Made by a program: the position numbers and the translations under genes. The notes under the pieces were generated by a model. It had not been told where the DNA came from, did not search any database, and saw only the letters and a program-made list of their open reading frames with translations. Positions 25,421-34,223 of a stretch of 64,000 bases of DNA are shown piece after piece (position 1 is the first letter of the stretch; every line of letters begins with the position of its first letter). The stretch spans positions 62,001 to 126,000 of the forward strand of contig NZ_PTRA01000004.1 in assembly GCF_002943425.1 (NCBI RefSeq), read 5' to 3'. This stretch comes from Siphonobacter curvatus. GTDB taxonomy: Bacteria; Bacteroidota; Bacteroidia; Cytophagales; Spirosomataceae.

Positions 25421-26563
25421 CTAAGCAGGAATCTCAACACGTTTACCCGTCTTCATCGCCTCGTAAATAGCATTAATGATTTTCACGTCCTGACGACCCA
25501 TTTCTCCCGGTACGGGCGTGGGCCGCTTTTTGGTAATGGCCTCGGCGAAGTCGTCCATTTGTAGGGCTTGCTGATTGACTTTGGGCAAATCCATTTTTCC
25601 CTGGGACGTTTCGCCTTTCTGACCGGAGTAGCCGTAGGCCGGTTTTAGTTCGAAAAATCCTTTATCGGCCTCAGCCCGAAGCAGACTCATGTCTTCTTCG
25701 TAGCTGCTTTTGCACTCGGCAATCACGCCGCCCGGCATTTCCATTTCCCAGGTCAGGGACGCTTCTACTTCTTTGAAAAATTCCTTGTCTTTCTTTGGAC
25801 CTTCTTTCGCTCGTACCGCCAGTGGTTCCTGGCCAGTCGTATACCGTACGGCTTGAATGCAGTAAATGCCTACATCCGGCAGCGGACCCCCTCCTGAAAG
25901 TTCTTTGTCAACTCGCCAGCCTTCGGTACCATTCATACCGTTTTCGGCTTTGATTTTTTTCAGATTACCGAAAGTTTTGGTTTCGGCCAAGCGTACCATT
26001 TCCAGATTATACGGCTCGAAATGAAGGCGGTACCCAATCGAAAGCATCTTTCCGGCTTCCTTGCAGGCGGCAATCATCTGGTCGCATTCGGCTACGGTAA
26101 GGGCCATCGGTTTCTCGCAGATGACGTGTTTGCCCGCCTTAGCGGCTCGTACCGTATATTCGGCGTGCATGCTGTTGGGGAGTACTACGTAGACAATGTC
26201 GATGTCTGGATTGTCCTTGATCGTATCGAAAGTCTCGTAGTTATAAATGTTCTTCTCGGGAATGTCGTATTTCGTTTTCCACTTCTCTGCCTTTTCGGGC
26301 GTACCCGTAACGATCCCGGCCAGGTAACATTGATTGGTTTCCTCCAAAGCCGGAGCCAGCTGTTCTTCACTGTACTTACCCAAGCCAACCAGAGCAATGC
26401 CCAGTTTACCTTTCTTCTTTTCTTCGTTCTGTGTGGACTGTTTTTCAGCTTCTTTTGATTGATCAGATCTGCTTTGGCAGGCCATCAGAAGGCCGCTTCC
26501 AGCCATACTGGTATACGCAATGCCGTTCGAAACAGTTTGAATAAAGCTTCTGCGGGTTACCAT
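25421..26563 (-). CDS. Gfo/Idh/MocA oxidoreductase, exported
   Basis: A 380-residue protein with an export leader that reads as Tat-like (TRRSFIQ at 3-9) and also ends in a possible lipobox (LLMAC, Cys29), followed by a charged linker rich in Lys and Glu. The Rossmann domain starts GIALVGLGKYSE (about 55-66) and the catalytic EKP is at 150-152. The GGGPLPDVGIYCIQ segment resembles glucose-fructose oxidoreductase-like proteins, which oxidise sugars with tightly bound NADP. It is monocistronic. Another family member lies at 6185-7150 but the two are not close in sequence. Confidence 0.87.
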   Translation of the reverse strand: MVTRRSFIQTVSNGIAYTSMAGSGLLMACQSRSDQSKEAEKQSTQNEEKKKGKLGIALVGLGKYSEEQLAPALEETNQCYLAGIVTGTPEKAEKWKTKYDIPEKNIYNYETFDTIKDNPDIDIVYVVLPNSMHAEYTVRAAKAGKHVICEKPMALTVAECDQMIAACKEAGKMLSIGYRLHFEPYNLEMVRLAETKTFGNLKKIKAENGMNGTEGWRVDKELSGGGPLPDVGIYCIQAVRYTTGQEPLAVRAKEGPKKDKEFFKEVEASLTWEMEMPGGVIAECKSSYEEDMSLLRAEADKGFFELKPAYGYSGQKGETSQGKMDLPKVNQQALQMDDFAEAITKKRPTPVPGEMGRQDVKIINAIYEAMKTGKRVEIPA

Positions 26564-26874
26564 AGAGTTGAGTTTATAGTGGATGATGAACGTATGGAAA
26601 AGGAAGAAAATAAGGCAAATTTCTGAAAGCCAGTACAGGCGGAATACTGGGGAAATCCAAAAACGTATAGAAAAGCGTTAAAAAAGAGTGCCCGCTTTTG
26701 TTTTCGTAAATAGACTTTATTGAAGAAGTATGAATTGGCGGAGAATGGGTAAAAGGCTACCTAAAGTCAGAGCGTTATTCGCGTAGAAAAGAAATTAGCC
26801 AGATGACCTCAACAAAAAATCCCAGCCGGCTACAGGCTGGGATTTTTGATTATTTAATAAGCAGTAGGGTAGAT
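26564..26874. other. 311-bp intergenic region
   Basis: It contains the terminator of the hydroxyproline operon (26815-26847) and the promoter region of the Gfo/Idh/MocA gene. Nothing else was recognised. Confidence 0.5.
26815..26847 (-). terminator. terminator of 4-hydroxyproline operon
   Basis: AAAAATCCCAGCC (26815-26827) pairs with GGCTGGGATTTTT (26835-26847), perfect with a 7-nt loop; T-run on both strands. Confidence 0.88.
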
Positions 26875-28419
26875 TTACTTCTGCGTAACGCCATCCCAAA
26901 GCCGCCAAATCGACAGCGGGTTAGTATCTTTCAATTCCTCCGGAAGTAAAGCCTGAGGAAAACCCTGATAACATACGGGTCGGGCAAAGCGACGAATGGC
27001 ATTCGTGCCAACGGACGTTGAGCGTGCATCGGTCGTGGCCGGGAAGGGACCGCCGTGGTGCATGGCGTGACTTACTTCCACCCCCGTTGGGAAGGCATTG
27101 ATGATCACCCGGCCCGCTTTTTGTTCGAGAATGGCCAATAAGTCGCCGTATTGGAGCAATTCTTCTTCCGTACCGTAAACCGTGGCGGTCAAATGACCTT
27201 CCAAGGATTGAGCCAATGCCAGCATTTCTTCCGGATTATCGGCTTGAACAATGATACTGCTGGGACCGAATACTTCTTCGGCTACGGCCGGATTCGCTAG
27301 CAGTGCTTTGGCCGTACTGGTTAGCAGTACGGGGCGGGCTAAGGCGTAACCTTCCGTCGCATCCGATTCACCCAGTACCTGTACGTCCCCGTGGCTGGTC
27401 AGGTGTGAAATGCCCTGATGGAAAGCTTCGCGAATCGCCTTCGTCAGCATGGACGTTGGTTTAACCTGCGTAATGGCTTGTTGAGCCTGGGCTTTAAATT
27501 GTTCCGTAGCTTCCGAAGCCGTGACAATACTCAAGCCCGGGTTCGTACAAAACTGACCCGTACCGAGCGTCGTGGAAGCCACGTAAGCCAGAGCCAGAGC
27601 CGCTCCCTGTTCTTTCAGAATCTGGGGCAAAAAGAAAACCGGATTCGTACTGCCCATTTCAGCGTACACTGGAATGGGTTCGGGGCGACGGGCTGCCGCA
27701 TCAAAAATGGCCTTACCGCCCCGGAACGATCCCGTAAAACCAATGGCTTTAATAGCGGGATGATTGACCAGGGCCTGGCCTGTTTCGTTGGTTCGACCCT
27801 GAATGCAGAGGAACGTATCTTCGGGTAAATTGCACTTTTGTACTGCCGTACGAATGGCTTCGGCGACCAGCTCCGAGGTACCGGGGTGAGCCGGGTGGGC
27901 TTTCACCACCACCGTACAACCCGCAGCGAGAGCCGAAGCGGTGTCGCCACCCGCTACGGAGAAGGCCAGCGGAAAGTTACTGGCTCCGAAAATACCGACG
28001 GGACCGAGGGGTCGCAGCATTTGTCGTAGGTCGGGGCGGGGCAGGGGCTGACGCTCGGGCAGGGCCGGATCAATGCGGGCGTCTACCCAGGAGCCTTCCC
28101 GAACGTAGCTGGCAAAAAGGCGTAATTGACCCGTGGTACGACCCCGTTCGCCCGTCAGACGGGGTAGAGGTAGCGCCGTTTCGGCCTGAGCCCGTTCCAG
28201 CAGAGCATCGCCTAAGGCTTCAATTTCAAGGGCAATCTGTTCGAGAAATTCCGCTTTTTTAAGTCCGGATACGTTTCGGTATTCGGCGAAGGCTGCTGCC
28301 GAACGATGACCGTAGTCGGTAATCTGTTCGAGACTCGTTTCAATGAATTCACCCGGCAGGATTTCGCCCGTGGCCGGATTGATGGCTTGAAAAGAATGTT
28401 CTATCGTAGCTTGTGACAT
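26875..28419 (-). CDS. 2-oxoglutarate semialdehyde (2,5-dioxovalerate) dehydrogenase
   Basis: A 514-residue aldehyde dehydrogenase. ATG 28419 is preferred over a longer frame from 28500 because it precedes the conserved FQAINPATGE. The catalytic Cys is C291 (GQFCTNPG) and the general-base Glu is E254 (YAEMGSTNP). Sequence such as TGSFRGG and the long C-terminus match the NADP-dependent alpha-ketoglutaric semialdehyde dehydrogenase group. It is the last gene of the operon and would perform the final step of 4-hydroxyproline breakdown, giving 2-oxoglutarate. The same enzyme type also serves sugar-acid pathways, but the neighbours favour hydroxyproline. Confidence 0.88.
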   Translation of the reverse strand: MSQATIEHSFQAINPATGEILPGEFIETSLEQITDYGHRSAAAFAEYRNVSGLKKAEFLEQIALEIEALGDALLERAQAETALPLPRLTGERGRTTGQLRLFASYVREGSWVDARIDPALPERQPLPRPDLRQMLRPLGPVGIFGASNFPLAFSVAGGDTASALAAGCTVVVKAHPAHPGTSELVAEAIRTAVQKCNLPEDTFLCIQGRTNETGQALVNHPAIKAIGFTGSFRGGKAIFDAAARRPEPIPVYAEMGSTNPVFFLPQILKEQGAALALAYVASTTLGTGQFCTNPGLSIVTASEATEQFKAQAQQAITQVKPTSMLTKAIREAFHQGISHLTSHGDVQVLGESDATEGYALARPVLLTSTAKALLANPAVAEEVFGPSSIIVQADNPEEMLALAQSLEGHLTATVYGTEEELLQYGDLLAILEQKAGRVIINAFPTGVEVSHAMHHGGPFPATTDARSTSVGTNAIRRFARPVCYQGFPQALLPEELKDTNPLSIWRLWDGVTQK

Positions 28420-28544
28420 GCCAGTACTTGGGTTTATAGAGGTTTTCGAACGCGTATACGGCCCGTTTGCGTGGGGCTGGAAATACAGGGCCACATCCAA
28501 AGGACGAGTGGAATCGCGGTTGCACCCCTAGCAGCTACCTGCGT

Positions 28545-29786
28545 TTACTGAAAGCGAGACGGACGAAACGCTGCTACATCCATACTCAGGGATTGCCCCG
28601 TAATGATTTCGCTCACGAGCTTGCCCGTACCGGGTCCCAGACTTAATCCCATCATGCCGTGACCCGTGGCAAGGGTTACGTTTTGATACGCCGGAATGCG
28701 GCCAATGTAGGGTAACCCATCGGGTGAGCAAGGTCGCAGACCTTTCCAGACGACTTCCCGGGCGGGCAAATCTACGCGAATACCCGGATAATACCGTTGA
28801 ATCGACTGACTGATTCCCTGTACGCGTTTCATGTTTACGGAAAGATCCGTACCGTTGATTTCCATGGTACCGGCAATCCGCAGATCCTGACCCATTGGCG
28901 TGGCCGTAGCCCGGGCTTCCAGCATAATGGCCGGTACCCGCACCTGAGGACTTTGGTCTTTCAACAGAAAACTATACCCTTTTCCACCCTGCAAAGGCAG
29001 ATTGAGTTGCAGACTTTTTACGACTTCCGGCGACCAGGCTCCTCCCGCGATGACTACTTCATCCACGGGGTACTGTTCACCACCCGCCCGAATGGCCGTT
29101 ACGCGGGAGCCATTCATGGCAAAGCCCTCTACGCGATGGTTTTCCAGAAACTGAACACCTTTACTTTTTAAATCGGCAATCAGCGTTTCCATGACCCGTC
29201 GGGGTGTTACGTGGGCGTCGCCGGGATAGTATACAGCTCCGTGTACGGTCACTTCCGCATCGGGTTCCAGAGCCTGTACCTGTTTCTGATCCAGCATACG
29301 GGCTTCAATGCCCGACTGGTTGGCCAGATCCGCTTCGTGTTGTAATTCATGTTCCGCAGCAGCCGTTTGATACAGCATCAGCAAACCGCGTTCGTGCCAG
29401 CCAAAATCCATCGTTTGGGCCAGTTGCTGATACATGGTTTTGCTGAGTAAACTTATATCCCGTAAAGCCGGAATGGAGTACTGGACGTGCTCGTTGGTCG
29501 AGTGTTTGTAAAACAGCCAGCCCCAGCGAATTAAATCCGCGTTGAGCCGGGGCTTTACGTAAAAAGGACTTGTCGGCTGAAGCATCCAGCGAAGCCCTTT
29601 GGCGATCATACCCGGCTGAGCCAGCGGTACAATGTGGCTGGGCACAATCATACCGGCATTTCCGTAGGAGCAGCCGTCGGCCAGTACGGTCTGGTCAAAA
29701 ACGGTCACGGCGTACCCGGCTTCCCGCAGGTAGTAAGCGGTACTTAAGCCAATAATGCCTCCGCCAACAATTCCGATGTGTTGCAT
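28545..29786 (-). CDS. FAD-dependent D-amino acid (cis-4-hydroxy-D-proline) dehydrogenase
   Basis: A 413-residue DadA-type flavoprotein with an N-terminal dinucleotide-binding loop (IVGGGIIGLSTAYYLREAG, about 6-24). Further family marks are GNAGMIVPSH (about 42-51), GAWSPEVVK and the C-terminal GHGMMGLSLGPGTG. The family oxidises D-amino acids and passes electrons to the respiratory chain. Lying between the 4-hydroxyproline epimerase gene (37 bp upstream) and the semialdehyde dehydrogenase gene, it most likely converts cis-4-hydroxy-D-proline to 1-pyrroline-4-hydroxy-2-carboxylate. It is a single-subunit enzyme, unlike the multi-subunit version of some Pseudomonas. Confidence 0.87.
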   Translation of the reverse strand: MQHIGIVGGGIIGLSTAYYLREAGYAVTVFDQTVLADGCSYGNAGMIVPSHIVPLAQPGMIAKGLRWMLQPTSPFYVKPRLNADLIRWGWLFYKHSTNEHVQYSIPALRDISLLSKTMYQQLAQTMDFGWHERGLLMLYQTAAAEHELQHEADLANQSGIEARMLDQKQVQALEPDAEVTVHGAVYYPGDAHVTPRRVMETLIADLKSKGVQFLENHRVEGFAMNGSRVTAIRAGGEQYPVDEVVIAGGAWSPEVVKSLQLNLPLQGGKGYSFLLKDQSPQVRVPAIMLEARATATPMGQDLRIAGTMEINGTDLSVNMKRVQGISQSIQRYYPGIRVDLPAREVVWKGLRPCSPDGLPYIGRIPAYQNVTLATGHGMMGLSLGPGTGKLVSEIITGQSLSMDVAAFRPSRFQ

Positions 29787-29823
29787 GTGTTTTGGGGTGA
29801 CGAGCGGCCGCTCGTTTTATAAG

Positions 29824-30831
29824 TTAAATGACCTGAAAGCCAAAGGCGTATGGGTCGTCTTCGTCGATGATGAGGTGGTTGTAGCCGTGAATGCGGGCCC
29901 AGCCTTCAATACTTGGTACAATGGCCGGTTTTCCAGCCAGTTCAGTTTCGGCTTCGATTCTGCCGTTGAAAATCGATCCAATGATACTTTCATGGACGAA
30001 GGTATCGCCGGGCTTGAGTTTGCCCTGAGCGTACCACTGAGCCATGCGGGCCGAAGTACCGGTGCCACAGGGCGAACGGTCAATGGCTTTATCGCCGTAA
30101 AAAACGGCATTGCGGGCCGTAGAGGTTTCTTTTAACGTAGCACCCGTCCAGAGAATGTGACTCAGGCCGCGAATCGTATCGTTTTCGGGGTGAACGAAAT
30201 TGTACTGTTCATTCAGGCGAACCCGTAAGACGCGGGCCCAGCTAATGAGCTGATCGGCACTGAAATGTTCCAGTCCCGGAAAATTGGTCTGTACATCCAC
30301 AATACCGTAGAAATTACCGCCGTAGGCTACATCAATGGTTAAGGTACCCAGATCCGGACATTCAACGGTAAGACCTTCCGCCGCCAGATAGGATTTGATG
30401 TTGGTGATTTTCACCGACGTTACCTTGCGGCCTTCCTGTACATACTCGGCCCGTACCAGTCCGGCGGGAACTTCCAGATTCAGTACGCCCGGCGTTTTAG
30501 GCCGAATCAGGTTCTGTTCGATGGCTACTGTAACCGTACCGATGGTACCGTGTCCGCACATGGGCAAACAGCCGGAGGTCTCGATAAAGAGTACCCCGGC
30601 GTCGTTGGCCGGATCAATGGGCGGGTACAGAATGCTCCCCGACATCATGTCGTGGCCCCGGGGTTCAAACATCAGACCCTTGCGAATCCAGTCGTATTCC
30701 CGCAGGAAATGCTGCCGTTTTTCGCTCATGGACTCTCCCTGCAAAAAGGGAATACTCCCGCCAGTGACTACCCGTACGGGGTTCCCGCAGGTATGGGCAT
30801 CAATACAAAAAAAATGATACGCTGTGGACAT
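29824..30831 (-). CDS. 4-hydroxyproline 2-epimerase (proline racemase family)
   Basis: A 335-residue proline-racemase-fold enzyme with both catalytic cysteines: C92 in MCGHGTIG and C255 in SPCGTGTSAR. Two cysteines mark an epimerase or racemase; trans-3-hydroxyproline dehydratases carry Thr in place of the second. It would interconvert trans-4-hydroxy-L-proline and cis-4-hydroxy-D-proline, the first step of the pathway encoded by the neighbouring genes. It is cytoplasmic. A stem-rich 89-bp gap separates it from the upstream deaminase gene. Confidence 0.9.
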   Translation of the reverse strand: MSTAYHFFCIDAHTCGNPVRVVTGGSIPFLQGESMSEKRQHFLREYDWIRKGLMFEPRGHDMMSGSILYPPIDPANDAGVLFIETSGCLPMCGHGTIGTVTVAIEQNLIRPKTPGVLNLEVPAGLVRAEYVQEGRKVTSVKITNIKSYLAAEGLTVECPDLGTLTIDVAYGGNFYGIVDVQTNFPGLEHFSADQLISWARVLRVRLNEQYNFVHPENDTIRGLSHILWTGATLKETSTARNAVFYGDKAIDRSPCGTGTSARMAQWYAQGKLKPGDTFVHESIIGSIFNGRIEAETELAGKPAIVPSIEGWARIHGYNHLIIDEDDPYAFGFQVI

Positions 30832-30860
30832 CGTTCAAAAATTGCCAAAGATCCTAATGA

Positions 30861-30917
30861 TTGAACTGTGCCAGTTTTGGACCGACACAGTTCAATGAAA
30901 AATAGCCTTTAATGGCT
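30861..30917 (-). promoter_or_regulatory. intercistronic hairpins in hydroxyproline operon
   Basis: TTGAACTGTG (30861-30870) pairs perfectly with CACAGTTCAA (30886-30895). Beside it AGCC/GGCT (30904-30917) is followed on the minus strand by ATTTTTC, like a weak terminator. They lie between the deaminase and epimerase genes and may set relative expression. Confidence 0.6.
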
Positions 30918-30920
30918 GGA

Positions 30921-31835
30921 TTAAGCAGGAACCGCAAGACTGGGGCGATTGGCCATCGCCCGATCGATGATGCCCTGTACGTGAGCCCGTTCTTCGCCGA
31001 CAAGCGGTAGACGCGGAGCCCGTACGTATTCGGAACCGATGCCCGTAGCCACGGCAGCCAATTTAATATTTTGAACAAGTTTGGGGTGAATGTCAAGTTC
31101 CAGCAAGGGCATGAACCACTGATACAATTCAAAGGCTTCTTTGATTTTGCCCTGCTGAGCCCATTCGTAAAGGGCTACGGTTTCGGCTGGGAAGGCATCT
31201 ACCAGTCCGCCTACAATGCCATCAACACCGAGTACGGCTGATTCCAGAATCTGCGTATCCACGCCACCCATGATTTTGAAACGATCGCCGAAGGCATTCC
31301 GCATCCGAATCACGTTGGTCAGGTCACGGGTTGATTCTTTCACGGCTTCAATGTTCGGAATCTGAGCCAGTTCCTGGAACATCGGTACGGTGATGTGAAT
31401 TTTGTAATCCACCGGGTTATTATACAGCATGATCGGCAGCTTCGTTGACTCGGCAACGCTGCGGAAAAATTCTACCGTTTCACGGGAATCCGCAAAGTAC
31501 CGCATGGGAGGCAACAGCATCAGGCCGTCCGCTCCGTTCGCCTCGGCTTCCTGAGCCGCGGCGATGGCATCACGCGTGGCCTGTTCCGCAATATTCACGA
31601 TAACCGGTACCTGTCCGTCACAAACCTGCAGGGCTCGTTCGAGCAATTGCAGTTTTTCGGGGCGGGTCAGCGTACTGGTTTCTCCCAGCGATCCGCCAAT
31701 GATCAGACCCCGTACGCCGGCGTCGATCTGAGCCCGGAGGTTGGTTTCAAACAGATCCAGATCCAGCGTGTCCTCAGCAGTAAAGGGCGTAAGAAGTGCA
31801 GGGTAAATTCCCTGCCAGGTAACGGCAACGTTCAT
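30921..31835 (-). CDS. 1-pyrroline-4-hydroxy-2-carboxylate deaminase (DapA family)
   Basis: A 304-residue TIM-barrel protein of the dihydrodipicolinate synthase/N-acetylneuraminate lyase family. The Schiff-base lysine is K166 (IEAVKEST), the conserved Tyr is Y138 (MLYNNP), and GGSLGETSTLT (47-57) is the substrate carboxylate loop. Being first in an operon with the epimerase, FAD dehydrogenase and semialdehyde dehydrogenase, it most likely deaminates and dehydrates pyrroline-4-hydroxy-2-carboxylate to 2-oxoglutarate semialdehyde. The promoter must lie in the 137-bp divergent gap to the AraC gene. Confidence 0.88.
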   Translation of the reverse strand: MNVAVTWQGIYPALLTPFTAEDTLDLDLFETNLRAQIDAGVRGLIIGGSLGETSTLTRPEKLQLLERALQVCDGQVPVIVNIAEQATRDAIAAAQEAEANGADGLMLLPPMRYFADSRETVEFFRSVAESTKLPIMLYNNPVDYKIHITVPMFQELAQIPNIEAVKESTRDLTNVIRMRNAFGDRFKIMGGVDTQILESAVLGVDGIVGGLVDAFPAETVALYEWAQQGKIKEAFELYQWFMPLLELDIHPKLVQNIKLAAVATGIGSEYVRAPRLPLVGEERAHVQGIIDRAMANRPSLAVPA

Positions 31836-31972
31836 ATTGTAGAAGGGGCTTAAATGTTAGCTCAAAGGTCCGAAAGGTTTAGCTGCCTTCATTGCTCGGA
31901 TTTGATTGGGTTTAATACTTTTTTCACTACTTTTATAGAGCTTTCCAATAAATCGACCAAATAAATATCAGT

Positions 31973-32827
31973 ATGAAGCCCCTGTTCTTTCGCGTACCCA
32001 GTGTCGATCAGCGTTCGTTTCGAATTCAGAAGGAGAATGGCCCCAGCTTTTATGGGCAATTACATTTTCATCCCGAAATCCAGCTTACCCTGATTGAGAA
32101 AGGAGAAGGAACGCTGGTCGTGGGCAATCGGATTGACCGTTTTCAACCCTATGATCTGCTGTTGCTGGGTAGCAATCTGCCGCACGTCCTGCGGAGTACG
32201 CCCCTGGCCGGGAATGAGCAGGCCGTTTCTACTTCCATCTTATTTATGGGTGAACCGTTCGAGCAACAGTTACTGGCTTTTCCAGAAATGGTACACCTGA
32301 AACAGTTGTTGTCCGAAGCCCGTCACGGCGTTCGCCTACAGGTCTCCGCTGACGATTCGATTGTGCAGGAATTCGAGCAACTGCCGGAACTACGACCCTT
32401 TCAGCAGTTTCTATTTCTGGTACGGATGCTGGATCAATTGGCGGGAAATCAGCAACGGGAAATTCTGTCTCGTATGGCCTATGAACGTCCCAGTCGTCCC
32501 GATGATCACCAGCGACTCGAACGAATCTTCTCGTATATTCTCCAACACTACGCCACTCCGATTGGGCTGGAAGAAGTCGCCAATGTGGCAAACCTGACGC
32601 CGGGTGCTTTTTGCCGCTTTTTCCGGCAGCATACGCGAAAAACCTTTTCGCATTTACTCAACGAAGTACGCATTGAACACGCCTGTCGGCTTCTTCGTGA
32701 GTCCCGCGAATCGATTAGTGAGATCGCCTTTCAGTGCGGGTATACCAATCTTTCCAATTTCAACCGCCGATTTAAAGAGATTACGGGCATGCCCCCCCGC
32801 GAGTACGTACGGACGTATCGGATGTAA
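31973..32827 (+). CDS. AraC family regulator, probable hydroxyproline operon regulator
   Basis: A 284-residue protein with an N-terminal cupin sensor (about 25-110: FHPEIQLTLIEKGEGTLVVG) and a C-terminal AraC double HTH (about 180-282: IGLEEVANVANLTPGAFCRF and SISEIAFQCGYTNLSNFNRR). It is divergent from the 4-hydroxyproline operon with a shared 137-bp control region, so it is the natural candidate for its regulator, perhaps sensing hydroxyproline or an intermediate. That role is inferred from position. Confidence 0.88.
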   Translation: MKPLFFRVPSVDQRSFRIQKENGPSFYGQLHFHPEIQLTLIEKGEGTLVVGNRIDRFQPYDLLLLGSNLPHVLRSTPLAGNEQAVSTSILFMGEPFEQQLLAFPEMVHLKQLLSEARHGVRLQVSADDSIVQEFEQLPELRPFQQFLFLVRMLDQLAGNQQREILSRMAYERPSRPDDHQRLERIFSYILQHYATPIGLEEVANVANLTPGAFCRFFRQHTRKTFSHLLNEVRIEHACRLLRESRESISEIAFQCGYTNLSNFNRRFKEITGMPPREYVRTYRM

Positions 32828-33002
32828 GTGGGAAGCAGAAGGTGTATTAATAAGAATTTGTATGAATAGAAGGATAGATAAAACCGACGTTTAGGGTTGT
32901 CAATCGACCTTCGTAGGAAGGATGGCTCAATAGATCCCTTCTTTGTTTGAATTTTGCAAGTATTGGTTTGTTTGCTGTAAGCTGCTGCCCCTGAGGGGCT
33001 TG

Positions 33003-33010
33003 TACTTTTG
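33003..33010 (+). promoter_or_regulatory. -7 box of SDR gene with adjoining palindrome
   Basis: TACTTTTG matches TAnnTTTG. Immediately upstream, GCCCC-TGA-GGGGC (32987-32999) is a palindrome between the -33 and -7 positions that could bind a repressor. Confidence 0.5.
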
Positions 33011-33034
33011 CAGTGTACAAAAAACAAACATATT

Positions 33035-33886
33035 ATGAACGCTGCCAACGTATGGTTCGTCACAGGAGCCTCACAAGGACTGGGATTACTACTGACCCAA
33101 AAATTAATACAGGAAGGCTACCGTGTAGCGGCCACCTCTAGAAAGTTAGAGACGCTAGTGAAGGAAATAGGTCCGGCTTCGGATCAGTTTTTACCCTTAC
33201 AGGTTTCGTTAACGGAACCAGCCAGTGTACAGCAAGCCGTTGCTCAAACCATAGCCACCTTCGGACGCATTGACGTGGTCGTGAATAATGCCGGTTACGG
33301 GCAGTTTGGAACGCTTGAAGAACTCAGCGACGAAGAAGCTCGCAAGAATTTCGACATTAACGTCTTCGGCTCACTCAATGTCATTCGCGAAGTGATGCCT
33401 CATCTTCGGAATCAGCAATCGGGACACATTTTCAATATTGCTTCAATTGGTGGATATACGGCCAATTTTGCGGGTTGGGGTATCTACTGTGCTACGAAGT
33501 TTGCCGTAGCCGGTTTTACGGAATCGCTGGCGGCGGAGGCGAAATCATTCGGTATTCACGCCACCGTAGTATATCCAGGTTATTTCCGTACCAATTTCCT
33601 CACCCAGGAATCCATGGCTACGCCGGCCCGCCGTATCGAAGCGTATGCTGAAGCTCAGGCCTCTTTGTCGGCCCACCGGGAGGACATCAACGGTAACCAG
33701 CCCGGCGATCCGGCAAAAGCCGTAGCAGCCTTGATTACCGTAGCTACTACGCCAAATCCACCCTTGCATTTGTTTTTGGGAAGTGACGCTTACGGAATGA
33801 TGCAGGAAAAAATGGCCGCAGTCCAAGTAGATGTGGAAGCCTGGAAAGACCTTACCCTTTCTACGGATTTTAGTACTGAAGTCTAA
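33035..33886 (+). CDS. short-chain dehydrogenase/reductase
   Basis: A 283-residue SDR; ATG 33035 gives the normal N-terminus just before the first beta-strand. Motifs are TGASQGLG (10-17), NNAG (84-87), S137, and Y151-x3-K155 in YCATK. It is a classical NAD(P)-dependent oxidoreductase of the DltE/YpfH-like group with an unknown carbonyl or alcohol substrate. A small Atu4866-like gene follows 32 bp downstream and is probably co-transcribed. Confidence 0.88.
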   Translation: MNAANVWFVTGASQGLGLLLTQKLIQEGYRVAATSRKLETLVKEIGPASDQFLPLQVSLTEPASVQQAVAQTIATFGRIDVVVNNAGYGQFGTLEELSDEEARKNFDINVFGSLNVIREVMPHLRNQQSGHIFNIASIGGYTANFAGWGIYCATKFAVAGFTESLAAEAKSFGIHATVVYPGYFRTNFLTQESMATPARRIEAYAEAQASLSAHREDINGNQPGDPAKAVAALITVATTPNPPLHLFLGSDAYGMMQEKMAAVQVDVEAWKDLTLSTDFSTEV

Positions 33887-33918
33887 CGAGTGAATGGATA
33901 ATCATCCCAACCAAAGCC

Positions 33919-34164
33919 ATGAAAACAAACGATTCTTACGTCGGCATGTGGGTAACAAAAGACGGATACATCCGGCATGAACTGTTGCCCAATGGCCGCT
34001 ACGATGAAGCTCGGGGTACCCGAAAGAGTGCCTATCAGGGCCGGTACACCCTCACGGGAGATCACATTGATTACGTGGACGATACGGGTTTTACGGCCGA
34101 CGGTGATTTCCGGGACGGAATTCTGTATCACGCCGGAATGGTTCTGTACCGGGAAGAAAAGTAA
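33919..34164 (+). CDS. small Atu4866-domain protein
   Basis: An 81-residue cytoplasmic protein resembling the Atu4866 family (a small beta-barrel of about 80 residues). Recognisable parts are YVGMWVTKDGYIRHELLPNG, then YQGRYTLTGDHIDYVDDTGF and GMVLYREE. The function of the family is not known to me; members often sit beside SDR oxidoreductases, as here. It is followed by a very strong terminator. Confidence 0.8.
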   Translation: MKTNDSYVGMWVTKDGYIRHELLPNGRYDEARGTRKSAYQGRYTLTGDHIDYVDDTGFTADGDFRDGILYHAGMVLYREEK

Positions 34165-34184
34165 ATGAACCTGATCACCCTACA

Positions 34185-34223
34185 AACGCCCAGCGTCCTG
34201 ATCAGGACGCTGGGCGTTTTTTT
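34185..34223 (+). terminator. terminator after SDR-Atu4866 unit
   Basis: CGCCCAGCGTCCTGAT is followed at once by its perfect complement (30-bp palindrome, 34187-34216) and seven Ts. Confidence 0.9.
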
